The notes beneath the pieces were generated by a model, which did no database searches, had not been told where the DNA came from, and saw only the letters and a program-made list of their open reading frames with translations. This document shows positions 13,983 through 29,266 of a DNA stretch of 64,000 bases, piece after piece (positions within the stretch are counted from its first letter, which is position 1; each line of letters starts with the position of its first letter). Source of the DNA: Aldrovandia affinis (taxonomy: Eukaryota; Chordata; Actinopteri; Notacanthiformes; Halosauridae); contig JAINUG010000031.1 of NCBI GenBank assembly GCA_029706075.1, positions 2,401,001 through 2,465,000 on the forward strand, in the 5' to 3' direction. The position numbers and the translations under genes were made by a program.

Positions 13983-15443
13983 TTGACCTAATGCTAATGG
14001 GGGCCTCCCTGGTGTCGTCACTGACAGCTTTTTATTACTCCTTGAATGAAACCAGGGCACGAAGGTGTGTAGCTTTGGCACCAGCATGGTCCATATTGGA
14101 TCAATATACCGTGTGCCTGCTATGGAACACACCACAATTTTGGGGATTCTACCTATGAGCTGGAAATTATGGGTCAAGCGCACCAGAGAAAAGCCCTTGA
14201 GGTCCACGTATCACAATTGGCCTTGTCACATAGTGGCAATATTCTTTACCTTACCTATGTTTGTCAAAATAATAGCTCAACCCACATCTCTGTATAAAAC
14301 AAGCTATCGATGTTTTGTGTCACCACGATGCTCTCTTGATGACCTTGACAAGAGGTGTTGTGGTAGTAAGTGACCAAAAAAAAATATATAAAAAGGGGTC
14401 CGAACCAGGTTTGCGCTGGTCCTCCCCCAAATCCTAAATTAATCATGCATAGGCTAGTGAGAGGGAGTGAGAGAGAGGGAGAGGGAGTGTGACCTATTAA
14501 TGGCCTGAGTCAGTTCAGTCTGGAAATTATACGGTTGGATTCTAGATTCCTTCTAGATCTCGTCCCAGGTCACACTTTAGGCTTGTTTTTCTTTGTTTCC
14601 TGGCTGCGTGTGTTTGCACTTTGGAGAAAGACAAACTTGGTTTGGTATAATTTTATTTCATTTCATCTCTTTTGTTATTGTTACATTTGTAGATTTGACG
14701 TTGAATATTTTCTCTTTGTCTTAGTGTTGTAACTTGATTAACCAGCTCTTAATTTTAATTGAATTGTGAGTTGTATATGTTTGATGAAGGTTGATCCACT
14801 AGATTGCTCTGCCTATCAATGAGCTCAGTGATTTAATTGATAATCGGCATCCTGTGTAATAATTATTATATTAAATCAAATAAAGATATTTCACATGTAG
14901 GATAAGTGAGGGGTTTTAATACGTAATACCACTTGTGTTCAGTATTCAGAGTGCTGAACTTTAAACAAGGGCATTTGACTGATAAGGCTACTGGATTCAG
15001 GGAATAGACATTTTTCATTAAATTCTCACTTACCCGACAATATAAACTATATATTGTGTTTATATACAAATGTTACACTAAAAATCTAAATTTTTTCTTT
15101 TTGTAGAACAATTCTATTGTAAAACTATTAGAATACTTTGATAGCAAGACTTAGTTCAAGAAATACAATTCCTGTTTCGTGGGGCCTCTTGAGTTGGTCA
15201 TAATCAGATTTTGGCCTGACATTTGTCGATGGAAATGTAGTGTACAACAAGTCAAATTCAAATATATAGTTTAAATGCATGGGGAAATCTTTCTTGCTGA
15301 CCCAGTGAAATGTTTCAATCTATTTGTGTTTTCAGTCAAGCACACAAAATCCACACATCACATGAATGAACACTAGTTGATATGGACAGTGGGTTTTTTG
15401 AAGTTGTATGGAATTAAATTTTAATGGATGGAAGCCTCCCATT

Positions 15444-15522
<79 letters not shown>

Positions 15523-18375
15523 CACTGAGCAGCAGGGAGAGTTCCAACGTGCAAGCTCAGAGGACTGTGCACATCGGACCGACGCCAAGTTCGCTCCAGG
15601 TGACCTTCTGTACTGGAGGAGGGCCCGGATGCAATCCACTCTAATTCCTCCCCAGTGCCCCCTGCGTCGGAAAGTCACAACATCAGCAAGTTCAGGCCAT
15701 CTCATCCTTTCCCAAACGTGAGGGAAGTGGATTATTGGAGCAGTGTTGTACACCAGGGGCCAACAACCCACACGGCCTGGTCATTACTCTGTCGTAGACA
15801 TGGACTGTCTGTCTTCTTACAGAGCTCCAGAACAAAGGTATGACTCTACTCTGTGGGCAGGAGCAATACTGCTGATTAATAATTTACTTCTGATGAGGGC
15901 TATGGCTATAGGTGCAAATGACCTCTGATGCTAGGTAGTACTGATTCTTGCAGACTTTATATGACTTTTATGGGAAACGCTTGACAAGAGGTGTTTCCTT
16001 CATATCTATCAAGGCAACAGGATAGGTTTCCAATAATTTTGGTGGCTTTAAGTGTCTTTCCTATGGCACTTATTGATTTCTTCCAGTCAAGATTAGGAGT
16101 GGAAAGCAATTAGGTTTAAATTTTCATGGTTTTCAGTGCAGGTGTTAATTTACTGTTTAGACCAATCGATACATACCACTAGATAATGGTGACCACTTTC
16201 AGCATCTCTCCAGCTTCCTCACGCCCATCTATACATCTATACCCGGCCAGCGATCAGCGCAAAGTATTAACTCTCCATTTAAGTATAGAATGTCATTCCC
16301 CCTCCCTTAATAAATTTGCTCATCCCTCTCAGCGATGTGTTATTCTCTTATATCGGTAGATCTGCTGAATGAAAAATGAAATGCAGTTAATCAATTAATC
16401 AAGCGAGGCAACATATTTGATCTTTATACAATTATGATGGAAAGGAAAGTTATTCATTGAGTGGTGGCCCTGGTTGCAGTCAGTAACAGTGGGCAATCTT
16501 GTGCACGTTTGGAATCATGACCTTGTTTGACATTAGCAAGTGGGTGGAATGAAATCCTGGGTTCTGGGTTGGCCTGACACGCGGGGGACAAGTGGAAGCC
16601 GTTACTTTGAATTAATTGCTGCACTTTTGACCGTGAGCCGGCTCTTGATTAGCTATTTAAACACTCTTGTGTGGCCTTTCAGTCACAGTATTGACTGAAT
16701 TTATACTTATAATGAATGCCCAGAACCTGCTTTATTAATGAAACAGAGTCTGTACATGCAAGTCAGACAACGACTTGATTAATTGACTTTAAATGAACTA
16801 CGACAGTAGTTGGGCACACAATCAGTCACTGATTATCAGGCTTGTGCAATGCTCATGGTTCAGTGAGTTTAGGATGAAAGAAATGCCCCCTCCCCCTTTC
16901 CTGGTATCATACCTCTTGTATGTCTATGAAGAGTTTGTGACACACAATAACAGACCTTCACTCGCAGAATACAATGGAACATATAATTTGCTGATTGAGT
17001 GCATTTCATTCCATGTTGGTATCATGGAGGAGGTAGTGCCATGCGTTAAGGTATGCTTCATAAGGGGAAGTGCACTTGTGAAAAGTCTTGAAAGATTTGC
17101 AGCAGAAAGACAGCAGATAGCAGTGCATTGTCAGTATACAACTGAATAGCATTGAGAGCAAATCAGTAAACAGGAAGCTATACCTTGTACATCTCTCATG
17201 TCAACATAAGTGTGAGTATAGTTTAAGTGGAACACTAGTAGCCCTCCAATGAAATTGCAGTGCCATACAATACAAGTGTCTTGACTTTTTGGAGTGCAAG
17301 TTCCAGTATTAGGGTTTTGCCAGTAGCTTTTTTTTTTTTAAGGTTTTGAGAATGGCTCCCACCATTCAAAACCACAAAATTCTACAATGATTATCGTAGC
17401 TGTTTCATTGCCTGTTTGGTTAAATCTACTCGGATAGCCCTGTACAATAGATTCCTCAACTCTTAAACTGATTTATTTCTCAACTCTAAACCTTTAATTT
17501 CATATATGTACTAACAAGGTTTTCATGTAGGCTACTCGCCACTGGGCATGGGCAGGTTGCTTAGGATTCAAACCTTCTCTTTTTATAAAATGAAGGCTTC
17601 ACAGGGGTTTGATATGTACAGTAGCAGTAAAGATTTTACAGACTTATTAGATGAGAGCCATGGCATTTCTGGATATGAACGGTTTTCAATTAGCATTTGA
17701 GCATTAGCATCAACCAAGAATTAGATTTAAATGAATATTTATTTCAGGTTTCTGCTCATTTACTGAAGCTAATGAAGATGCTTAAGTATTGTAGCTATAG
17801 TTTCTGTGAATCTTTCAATTGTGTACCTGTCTTTTTCCTGTGCTAATAAATATATACATGATAAAACCAACACAACATTTTGTAACTTGTAATCTAGGTC
17901 TGAATTTGATGGATAACCACAGATATTCCTTCTGGTAAGGTGACAAGTTTTTCAAGGGAATCTCATATTTATTTTAGAAGATGGTAACACAACCCTGTGA
18001 CGAGAGTAAGCATTGGCATTGATAAGATTTCAGTTCTGGTCCAGGCACTGCAGCAAAATCTCTCTTCTATCCCTGAATGTGAGTGAGTTATCCTGGTTAA
18101 AGATTAGTTTTCCTCTAGTCAGGTTGGTGGTCAGGTTACTAATGATGTCTTTGGTGACTGAGAGCCCAGTGAAGGTCGATGCAATGCTGGGTTGCTCATA
18201 AGACAGTCTTGAGAGAAAACAAAAACTAGTCTCTCTCTCCATCTCTGCACTGTGCTGCACCTCTAACACAGTGATAGAACAACAAGGAAGGATCCTCTGC
18301 ATTTGCAAAGCCTCCTTATAAAAAGAGCCATTTGATATTTGGCCACCGATTCACTCTTTATGAATATCCTCACAT
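13983..18375. other. Intron sequence, nothing recognised except the (CT)n run
   Basis: Includes a 118-codon plus-strand frame at 16793-17149 with no family resemblance or splice support, and a 92-codon minus-strand frame at 18308-18030 discussed in the findings. Confidence 0.45.
15450..15519. repeat. (CT)n microsatellite
   Basis: About 35 uninterrupted CT units. Open frames that read as serine-leucine or arginine-glutamate runs across it are artefacts of the repeat. Confidence 0.99.
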
Positions 18376-18690
18376 TAGTAAGTAAGTAAGTAAGTAAACA
18401 TTATTTATATAGTACTTTTCAAGAACAGGGTTCACAAAGTACTTCACGAAGTGCAGATGAAACAGCTAAAAGTATACACACACACACACACACACACACA
18501 TCCATAAAACAACAAAGCACAAAAACATAATCTAAAAAACACAGGCAGTACAGTGATAAAAAAATATATATATATATATATATATATATACTGTATATAA
18601 TAAGTAAATAAATAAAAAACACAATTAGTAACACCTGTCAGTTGAAGGCCTGTCTGAACAAATGGGTCTTTAGATGCCATTCAAATTTTT
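18376..18690. repeat. Decayed interspersed repeat carrying three microsatellites
   Basis: An AAGT tetranucleotide run (18376-18397) leads into attatttatatagtactttt and ttcacaaagtacttcacgaa, a common fish LINE/SINE-tail type sequence. A CA run follows at 18476-18500 and a TA run at 18564-18590. The stretch closes with gaaggcctgtctgaacaaat and gggtctttagatgccattca, also a frequent fish repeat motif. The family is not identified. Confidence 0.5.
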
Positions 18691-20454
18691 CATAATTCTA
18701 TATTAACAACTGACTACCACTTCACTTCATATCCAATTGGGTGTTTACTATTGTATTTTGTAACATTGCAGTGCGCAAACACATTTCACATAATCGATTC
18801 AAATAGATGTGCTGCTTTGTTTTCGACAATTGTTGTCAAAGTACGGGTGTTCAGATGTAGAGGTGGGATTTTCGGTAGGCTGTACTCCTCCCCCACACCC
18901 ACAATCTGCCCCTGTATCCTTCCTTCTTTCCATGTGACCCTTTGATTAACTTTCTCTGTCAGATCTCTGTGTAGGACAACACCACGCACTGTGGAGGAGC
19001 AGAGTAGGACCTCTCTGTTCTTGCTTGTCAGGGTGTACCTCGACAAGTCAGCACAGCACCAGTCTTGACAACGTGGGTAGGTCTGAAACCACAGGATGAT
19101 GGAGTAAAATTCTGAAGGAGAACAAGTGCTTCCCCCTGGGATATTTTTTTTAAATGTATTCACTAGAGTTCAACTAAATAATGGTCACTTTGTGACTATA
19201 CTGTACGCAGAATCAGGATTGATCAATCGGAAGTTTGATGAATCTGAATTTATTATGCCAAAGACAAAAGTCTGAGGGTAAACAACAGTTCCAATGTGAC
19301 GACACACAATTTGCAGACAGCTGTGCTGCAAATTTGGATTCACGTGTCGTGATCAAATGATTTAGTTTTTTTACAGTTTTAATGTTTCTCAGGCAGAGGC
19401 AAAGCAATTACTCAACACATTAATGAAGTGGAAGACATAGATATCACATTTCCCATTTCATTTTTTTTATATCTATCACTTTTTACCTACTTTTATACAG
19501 TCAATTAAGTGTCTCTGTCTCCCTGTGATTACTCCGATTCTCTAATGCAAAGAGACATTTGTAAATATGGTGTGGGGCACAGAAATACATAGAAATCTGG
19601 ACACTGTCATTACTGTCATGAATTTGACAGAATTTCTGGGAATGATGAGACATGTTTATCCAAATGGAACAGCAGTCACTATAACTGTGGATATTATGAT
19701 CTATCCCCAATGAAGAAATCAAATTAAAAATGCTGATATACCTTTAATATGTATTTATTTATTTTGTCAACATTTGAATTATTCTGTTATAATGTAACAG
19801 TAAACATACATATTTGAGTTAGCAATGGTTGAATGTATCAAATGGTCTGATATATAATTGGATATACAATTAAATTATAGTTTTTTTGATAATATCAGCA
19901 TTGAGAGGGTTGGCGCCTTTGTTTGGTTTCCTCCCACTTCCAGTACAACAGAATTCATTAAGTATCATATACTCAAATATGTGTGCCTGTGTGTTGTATG
20001 CATGTTGTATGCTTGCATCATGTATGTGTGTGTGTGTGTGTGTGTGCGTGTTCGCCTATACTGTATGTGTTCTTATGTCAGACAGCACATGCTTGTTTCT
20101 GCATATCAGTGACTAGCACACAGCACATTGTACAGTGAAGGAAACGTAATCTAACCATATTTGATTGTCCTTGCATGACTATGAGAAGTAAGCTGGAGCG
20201 TTTGACTTGCTAAAAGGAATGTTCTTCACTGAGAGCCTCGTCGAGCCTGACAGAACTGGGACATGGCTCTCCTTGTCAAAGCTAATAATCGATTGGCACA
20301 GTATAGCAATCTGACAGCACGCTCGTCACAAGCACCACTTTTTCAGTGAAATCATGAAATATCACATCATTTTCCAAACATGAAAAAAAACCTCTTTCTA
20401 AAATCTTAGAGCGAAATCAAATGCTTGTTTCATTCTAATAACTTGAGATGAAAG
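18691..20454. other. Intron sequence with one unexplained minus-strand frame
   Basis: A 125-codon frame at 19163-18786 is discussed in the findings. The remainder holds a TG microsatellite and AT-rich sequence. Confidence 0.45.
20025..20046. repeat. (TG)n microsatellite
   Basis: Eleven TG units. Confidence 0.95.
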
Positions 20455-21040
20455 TCTTTAAAAAGTCACGCGTCGGGAGGAGGGTTTGCGCTCCAAATTT
20501 AGCCACCCACATCCGCGGTGTGAAAAATGTGGACGCGGAGCATTGTCTGTGGCAGTTTGTGCAGGGGGACGGGACCCATAGATTCTCCCAGGGGTAGAAG
20601 ACAATCCTCGGAAGTGTCCTCATTACTCATAAAGACAGAACATTAACAATGCGGGACTGGAGGATCAGTGCTTATCTGGGCCGTGGCAGCGCTAGAGGGA
20701 CACGCCACTGACGCTACGGGTTTAGAATCACATTTTTTAACCTGACCGAGGGGACATGAAACAGATAAATTGAAGCGGCCTGCTCGGTCTAATCGCTCCG
20801 AACGCACACGCCCTCTCCCCTCCCTCTCCCTCTCCTTCGGTAAATAATTGTTTTGATTATGCACACCCTTTTCCGCGCGCGGACATTCCCCGGTAACCTG
20901 CAGCGATAATCTGCCTAACAAACCTATTAAAGACATTTATGTGGCAGCAATTTGATGAAGCCTTTGGAGACGAGGCTGCTGTTTGCCGGAGATCATGGTC
21001 TTTGCACATTCGATGCGACTCCAAAGCCCTGTGCCTGATA
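20455..21040. promoter_or_regulatory. CpG-rich, repeat-free intronic island (candidate regulatory element)
   Basis: This stretch is much richer in CpG than its AT-rich surroundings (cacgcgtcggg, acatccgcggtg, ttttccgcgcgcgga, gctacgggtttag). It contains no recognisable repeat and no exon-like frame with splice sites. Such islands inside large neuronal-gene introns are often conserved enhancers, but function here is inference only. It ends at the SINE at 21060. Confidence 0.3.
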
Positions 21041-21059
21041 ATATAATATACAATATACA

Positions 21060-21199
21060 CCATTTAGCAGATGCTTTTATCCAAAGCGACTTACAGTAGT
21101 GAATGTATACATTTTCAGTTTATGTGGCCCCAGTGGTGATTGAACCCACAACCTAAGCGTTGCCAACGCTGTACTCTACCAACTGAGCCACAGAGAACC
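21060..21199 (-). mobile_element. Second tRNA-derived SINE family with L2-type tail
   Basis: On the minus strand the tRNA-like head reads ggttctctgtggctcagttg (A-box region), followed by B box gggttcaatcacc. A short body gccacataaactgaaaatg follows, then an L2-type tail ctttggataaaagcatctgc. It is only about 140 bp long, shorter than the UnaSINE1-like elements, and its head differs from theirs. Its tail loop is also GGATA. Confidence 0.8.
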
Positions 21200-24073
<2,874 letters not shown>

Positions 24074-24120
24074 TCACGAGACATAAAGATACGATCATGC
24101 GTTTATACACGTATTTGTGT

Positions 24121-24142
24121 GCGTGTGTGTGTGTGTGTGTGC
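24121..24142. repeat. (TG)n microsatellite near the tafa1 exon
   Basis: About ten TG units, 67 bp upstream (in gene orientation) of the acceptor for the 23914-24054 exon. Confidence 0.95.
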
Positions 24143-25712
24143 ACAAAAGTTAAATAAGACATTACAGTGTGAAATTATTTGATTTAAATGACAAAAAATG
24201 CATATTGTAGTTACAATGTGCACTTATTTCAGGCATTCACAAAAAAAGCCTTTAACATGAAGGGGCTTTTTTGTGCAGCGCTTTGACTTTCTGAAGACAC
24301 ATATGGTATTGATACAGTGGGATAATTGAGACATGCTCCCAGGGCTCCAACATAAGCCCAGAGACACAGAACAATTAAGTGCTCTCTCATCCATTACACC
24401 CAGAACATCCGCACCGCTATTCTCCTCCGCTCACAAAGTTTCAGATAACCCGACTTTTCACTGGCGCGCTCAAAATGACCATTAGCGAAAGGTGAGATTA
24501 TCATCGTCGCCATGAGAGAGTGCATCTCCTGAGAGGCTGACAGACTGAAAAACCACGATTAATTTAGAGAATGAAGATAGGGAGAAAAAAAAAAAAAGGA
24601 AAAAAACAACAACAAGGAAATGTGCTGTGGAAATTTGCGGCTGCTAGCATCTGCCGCAACAATGCGGAGATCCCCACGAGCGGTGCGGAGCAGGGGCCGG
24701 GACATCCCGCAGGGGGCTGCCTCCAATTCCGTGCAGGAGAGGTGGAGACCCGCAGAGCCCTGGCTGGGGCTGCGAGTAGTGACAGCAGGACTGGAGAGTC
24801 TCTTCACGCAATTATAAAGCGCTCGGCTAATTCTGCTGGTGGGGGGACGCTGGAGAAAGCCTCACTACCAGCAGGCCTCTTCTCCCACCTGAGGGAAACT
24901 CTTTATCTCACCACGACAGCCATCGCATCATCACGCCATCCAACAATTAAACTGAAGCTCATCCAAGAACACGCAGGAAGAACCTCTCCGGGGATGAAGG
25001 GAACATAAGATAAATACCAAGTCCAGCTCCATTTGGACATGGAGACCAAACGCAAAGGCAAAACAAAAATATTAAAATGAGCCGATGAAGTTGTTCCAAA
25101 AATGTTTATCAACCACCTAGACAAGTTTGGAAATGTATCCACTCAGTGAAATATAGATCTGTACTCAACTGCTAATTCCAAAAAATAAAAAAATAAACCA
25201 ACTTTTCGCTGTGATATTGCATTCACTGCTCTCTATCCCAATTAAAGTTACTTTTTAAAGGCTGAGCTGTTGATATAACTATGCAGGAAGCAGAAACCAA
25301 GGCATACCAAGACATATAATGACAAAGTCCCCTATGAGTGCTATAAATAAACTGAAATACCGCAAGTTTATTCTGGTTGAGTATATTCCCTGCCTCCAAA
25401 CCTGTGGTCAAAGCAGCCCTCAGAATTCCCACCTTTGTGTGTGGTAAATCGAGAAAACGCAATTCAGTTTTCCCTCAAGACCATTTGAGGATGTGTTTCT
25501 GCAAAACCACAGCAATTTGATCTGCCTCTGTGTTGTTGCACAGATCCTGATAACAAGCAGAAAACATTATCGTGTAGAATGTGCCTTTCCGTGGTCTGCG
25601 AGAATGGAGGTTAATTCCTGAGTAGGTGCTCCCATCAAGGGAGAATTTATCTGTGGAAACTTCAAGCCACTGACCACCAAGCAAATGTGTTTGTTATCTA
25701 CCAGACTGGTTT
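24143..25712. other. Upstream intron, GC-rich patch at 24640-25000
   Basis: A purine-rich run (24570-24610) is followed by about 350 bp of higher GC with incidental open frames on both strands. No TAFA signal-peptide exon recognised. Confidence 0.4.
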
Positions 25713-27120
25713 ATTTGAGTCACGTGACTTGGACTCCAATGCGACTCAAGTCACAAATATGATGACTTCAGATTTTACTTGTCAAAAAGAAAAGTATGTG
25801 ACACTTAATTTTTATTTATAGTTCTATCTATAACTTGGACTTGAGCTGGATGACTCGGAGACTGTTTTTAATGTTTAAAAAAATTATAAAAAACTGTAAA
25901 CTAATGTCAGTTGTATGCAACAAGCACCAGCATTTCAGTACAATCATAGCATCTGGATCCAGCATTCCAAAAATTGTTGTATATGGTTATAAAGATTTTG
26001 TTGTTGTTGGGAAAAAAGGACTGCAAGACGTATGCATAAAAAATATCTGATGCGATTCCAACAACATCAAACTTTATCTGTCATTTGAAAACTCACAAAG
26101 AGAGGTGTGGCTTGCTAGCTAGCTTCTAGAACGTGAGTCACACACACACACACATAGACAAACAGTATGAGCAGGCACCTGCATGACAATGACCCCCTGG
26201 CCCGGATCATTTAAAATAGCAGTTATCAGCTGTAGTTATCACATTTGTGTACAAACATACTTTTATTTACTTGTATGGTTTCACGTGAGTAATCCGTGCA
26301 TGGTATTAAAGTTTCTGCATGATTCAAATTAAACTTAAAATTGGGAGCTAAAAGCACAAAGAGAGACAACCTGCTAAATGGACATATCGTGGTGACATGA
26401 GTAGCCAAATATGACAGATATTGTAAATAACATTATGCATCCCTTACCTAAAAATAACTTGGTTAGCTAGCTGTAATGAGCAAAGCACATGTATGACTTC
26501 TGTATGCTTGGCTGCTCGCATTGAATCTAGTGGCTTTAAACCTAGAGATGGCGATTCATCCAATTGGCACGGCACAAGTTAATTCCACTCCCCCCCTTGT
26601 GGCTGTATATGGGCTGTCTCCAGAAAGATTTTTTCAATTATAAACATTATACATATATTTATCTGTGTAATGAAAGCAAAATACATACCTATGATTTACT
26701 ATGTTACAGCATGTTTTTTATTGCACAATGACAATCAAAATAATGCTTTTAAAGAGGATTGGGCTATTTGTCCCATCACAATTGGTTTCTTAGGAGAACC
26801 TCTTTCTGAGGACATTCTCTAGGGGCTGCTCGAAGAGCATGACATATTTCACTTGCGCACTGCACACCACATAAAATATACTGAGCAGCAAACACTCCCA
26901 TGATGGCAGTAGGCTTAGATTAGAGCCTGTCCAGGCAGCCAGTCAATAAACACTAATATCCATACAAGATCATATTTGAAGTTTATTTGTGTACTATTAT
27001 AAGGAAAAAATAAAATATTACCTGGATTGGTACACTGTTGAGACTTGAGGACTTTATACCTGAAATTAGGGACCTATGACTTGATTTGACTTGACCTGAG
27101 CATGGTATAGTCTAGAGTCC
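25713..27120 (+). mobile_element. hAT-like DNA transposon fossil with BED-finger remnant
   Basis: The left end is rich in gacttg/gagtc words (tgagtcacgtgacttggact, atgacttcagattttacttg). The right end has the reverse-complement style (gacttgatttgacttgacct) near 27075-27120. The interior at about 25960-26105 encodes a broken BED-type zinc finger: YKDFVVVGKKGLQDVCIKN, then after a frameshift TTSNFICHLKTHKER, with the C/H ligands of a hAT transposase DNA-binding domain. The rest of the transposase is deleted or unrecognisable. The boundaries are approximate. Confidence 0.65.
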
Positions 27121-29186
27121 TAATCGGTCCAAATCTTTCCTAATCCCTGAATTTCCGCTAGCTACTGATCTAGGGTCAGCTATGTTTGGAAAATAGCATT
27201 GCAAGGCGTAAAATGAAAATGGCATTGTAGGTCGACTGCTATACTAGCAGTAAAACAATGTATCAATTTAGTTCAGTTTGTGGAATTTGTAAAGTATTAG
27301 AGGCAAGTGTAAATTAGCAACCGTTAACCATTGTAGCTACATAGCTAGAAGGACAGACAGCTCAAGCTAGCAAGCTAGGCATGTCATAAATAAAACATAT
27401 TGATTCAGTGTGAGCTGTGTTTATAGTGTGTGTCTGCCTCATATTGTTTCAGTTTATTAAAGATTGTGAATTAAGTTTAAATTTAAATCTTCCGACCAGG
27501 TAGAGCCAATATACGCATACGTTTATATATATTTAGCCCTAACCTCAAATTGTACTGTTTAAGCAGCAGTATTACTTTTTTTGCAAGATGATAAGAATTG
27601 ATATTGATAAATAAATGCATGCAATTTTCATAAATGATGATGAGGTACCAGCACAGCACAGTGCAGACCCTGTGGCAGGACAGGAGACAGATTCCACTGG
27701 CTTCAAGCTGCTCCACAGGGTAATAACGATGCAGTTATGAGCGTGAGTCACACACCCTTATTGAGGTTGCGATGCCACATAAATAGGTGAAATGAAAGAG
27801 TATAGTAAAGACTAAATATGTATTTACACCTTATATGATGACTATAATTTATAGGATGATGTGGAAGGTGGTAATTTTGACCAGTTAGCACTCTTACAGA
27901 AGAGCAGTGGGCGACTGTGAAACTGGTACAACAAACTGTTATGAAGATTTTGAGCTTTTTACCTCCCAAAAATCACTAGGATGCTGTAGATTTAAGTCTT
28001 ATCATGCACAGTTTTACTGGGAGAGAACCCTTAGAACCCCCCAATGTTCAACACAAAGTGACACCCCTGCCTGAAAGGCAGAACACTAAAAAGCAAGGGA
28101 ATTCAGGCATTAGCCTGCTGTACAATGTCAAAGAAGACACATTTTAAGGCCTTATCAGTGCCAGAATATCTGTCTGTTATCTGTCACTGCTAACATCTCC
28201 TGAACTCAATGGTAATTGCTTTCCATTCCTATCCACCCCAAAGCACCTGTTTTAAGAACACAGCAGACACTGCTTTCTAAGGAATATTGCAATAAAAACT
28301 GGAGCACAGCAAAGGAAAGGTGTAATTAATTATTTTACTGTAACTAATGTAGAGTTGTGCGGCATTCCCCTCTCCCTCTGCCTCTCCCCTAAACAGATGT
28401 GTAGTAGACCAAAAAAACACTACCCATACATTCAGCGGGCAATAAGCAGCAGGGAAACGCGCTCATGCTCTATTGCTGCATAGGCACTGGACAAAGCAAG
28501 TCTGTGATAATGTTAAGTGTTACTAAAGATGACTTGTAAGGAGGAATGAATACTGTCCCCTTTAACACTGATGAGATGTTAATATTGTATTATGTATCAT
28601 GTTGTACCCAGAGCATCCTACAACTCAGAGAGGGAGTTGTTTATCAAAATGATAAACAAGGCCTGATTTCCTCCATGGCCACTTCGCATAGACCTAGAAA
28701 ATTTAAGGTCAGGTGAGAGGTGCTTAGTCTGGCCGCCAGGCAGACATTAAACCACCTCGGACCATCTGTGCACAAAATGAGCTTTTCATAATGGATCCTC
28801 CCCGCCATGGCTGGCCAATAATGAAGAGATTTGAACGCAGTAACCACGACAAATGTGCACTTTGTCAACACAGTTGTATACTTTTCACTGCCTTTTTTAT
28901 GTACGGAAAGAAGTCTGGATTTAATTGTGCCACATTCACGACTCGTGCACTTCGTTGGGAAGATAATAAGACAGGATGTTTTATGCGTTTAGTCTCAATG
29001 TTTTACGTACACACACACACAATGTGTGTTGGTTTGTGTGTGTATGGAATGGAATGTGTAAGTTTATCTGAATTTGTCCTAACTCTATACATACTATCAA
29101 TGTATACAATGACCCAACAGAGAATGCAGAAGAAAATGTATTTCTCTGACACCAAGTTGGAAATAGTCATGGATGAAAATGTAATG

Positions 29187-29266
29187 TTCCACTGGGACCA
29201 CATATATTGAAAAATGTATGGATTCATTACTGTAAGTGGCTTTGGATAAAAGCGTCTGCTAAATGG
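29187..29266 (+). mobile_element. 5'-truncated copy of the short SINE family seen at 21060
   Basis: The segments cactgggaccacatatattg, attactgtaagtggc and ctttggataaaagcgtctgc align with the body and tail of the minus-strand SINE at 21060-21199. The tRNA-like head is missing or too decayed to see. Confidence 0.7.

Noticed and set aside
15408-15771. Ser-Leu-rich and Arg-Glu-rich open frames
   Set aside because: They are produced by the CT/AG microsatellite in different frames.
16793-17149. 118-codon plus-strand frame
   Set aside because: No recognisable domain, ordinary AT-rich composition, no exon boundaries.
24571-25008. 145-codon plus-strand frame near a tafa1 exon
   Set aside because: It begins in a poly-purine run and is explained by local high GC. 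No homology or splice context, and it is antisense to the gene.
28791-29210. 139-codon plus-strand frame
   Set aside because: Crosses a CA/TG stretch and the start of a SINE fragment. No domain.
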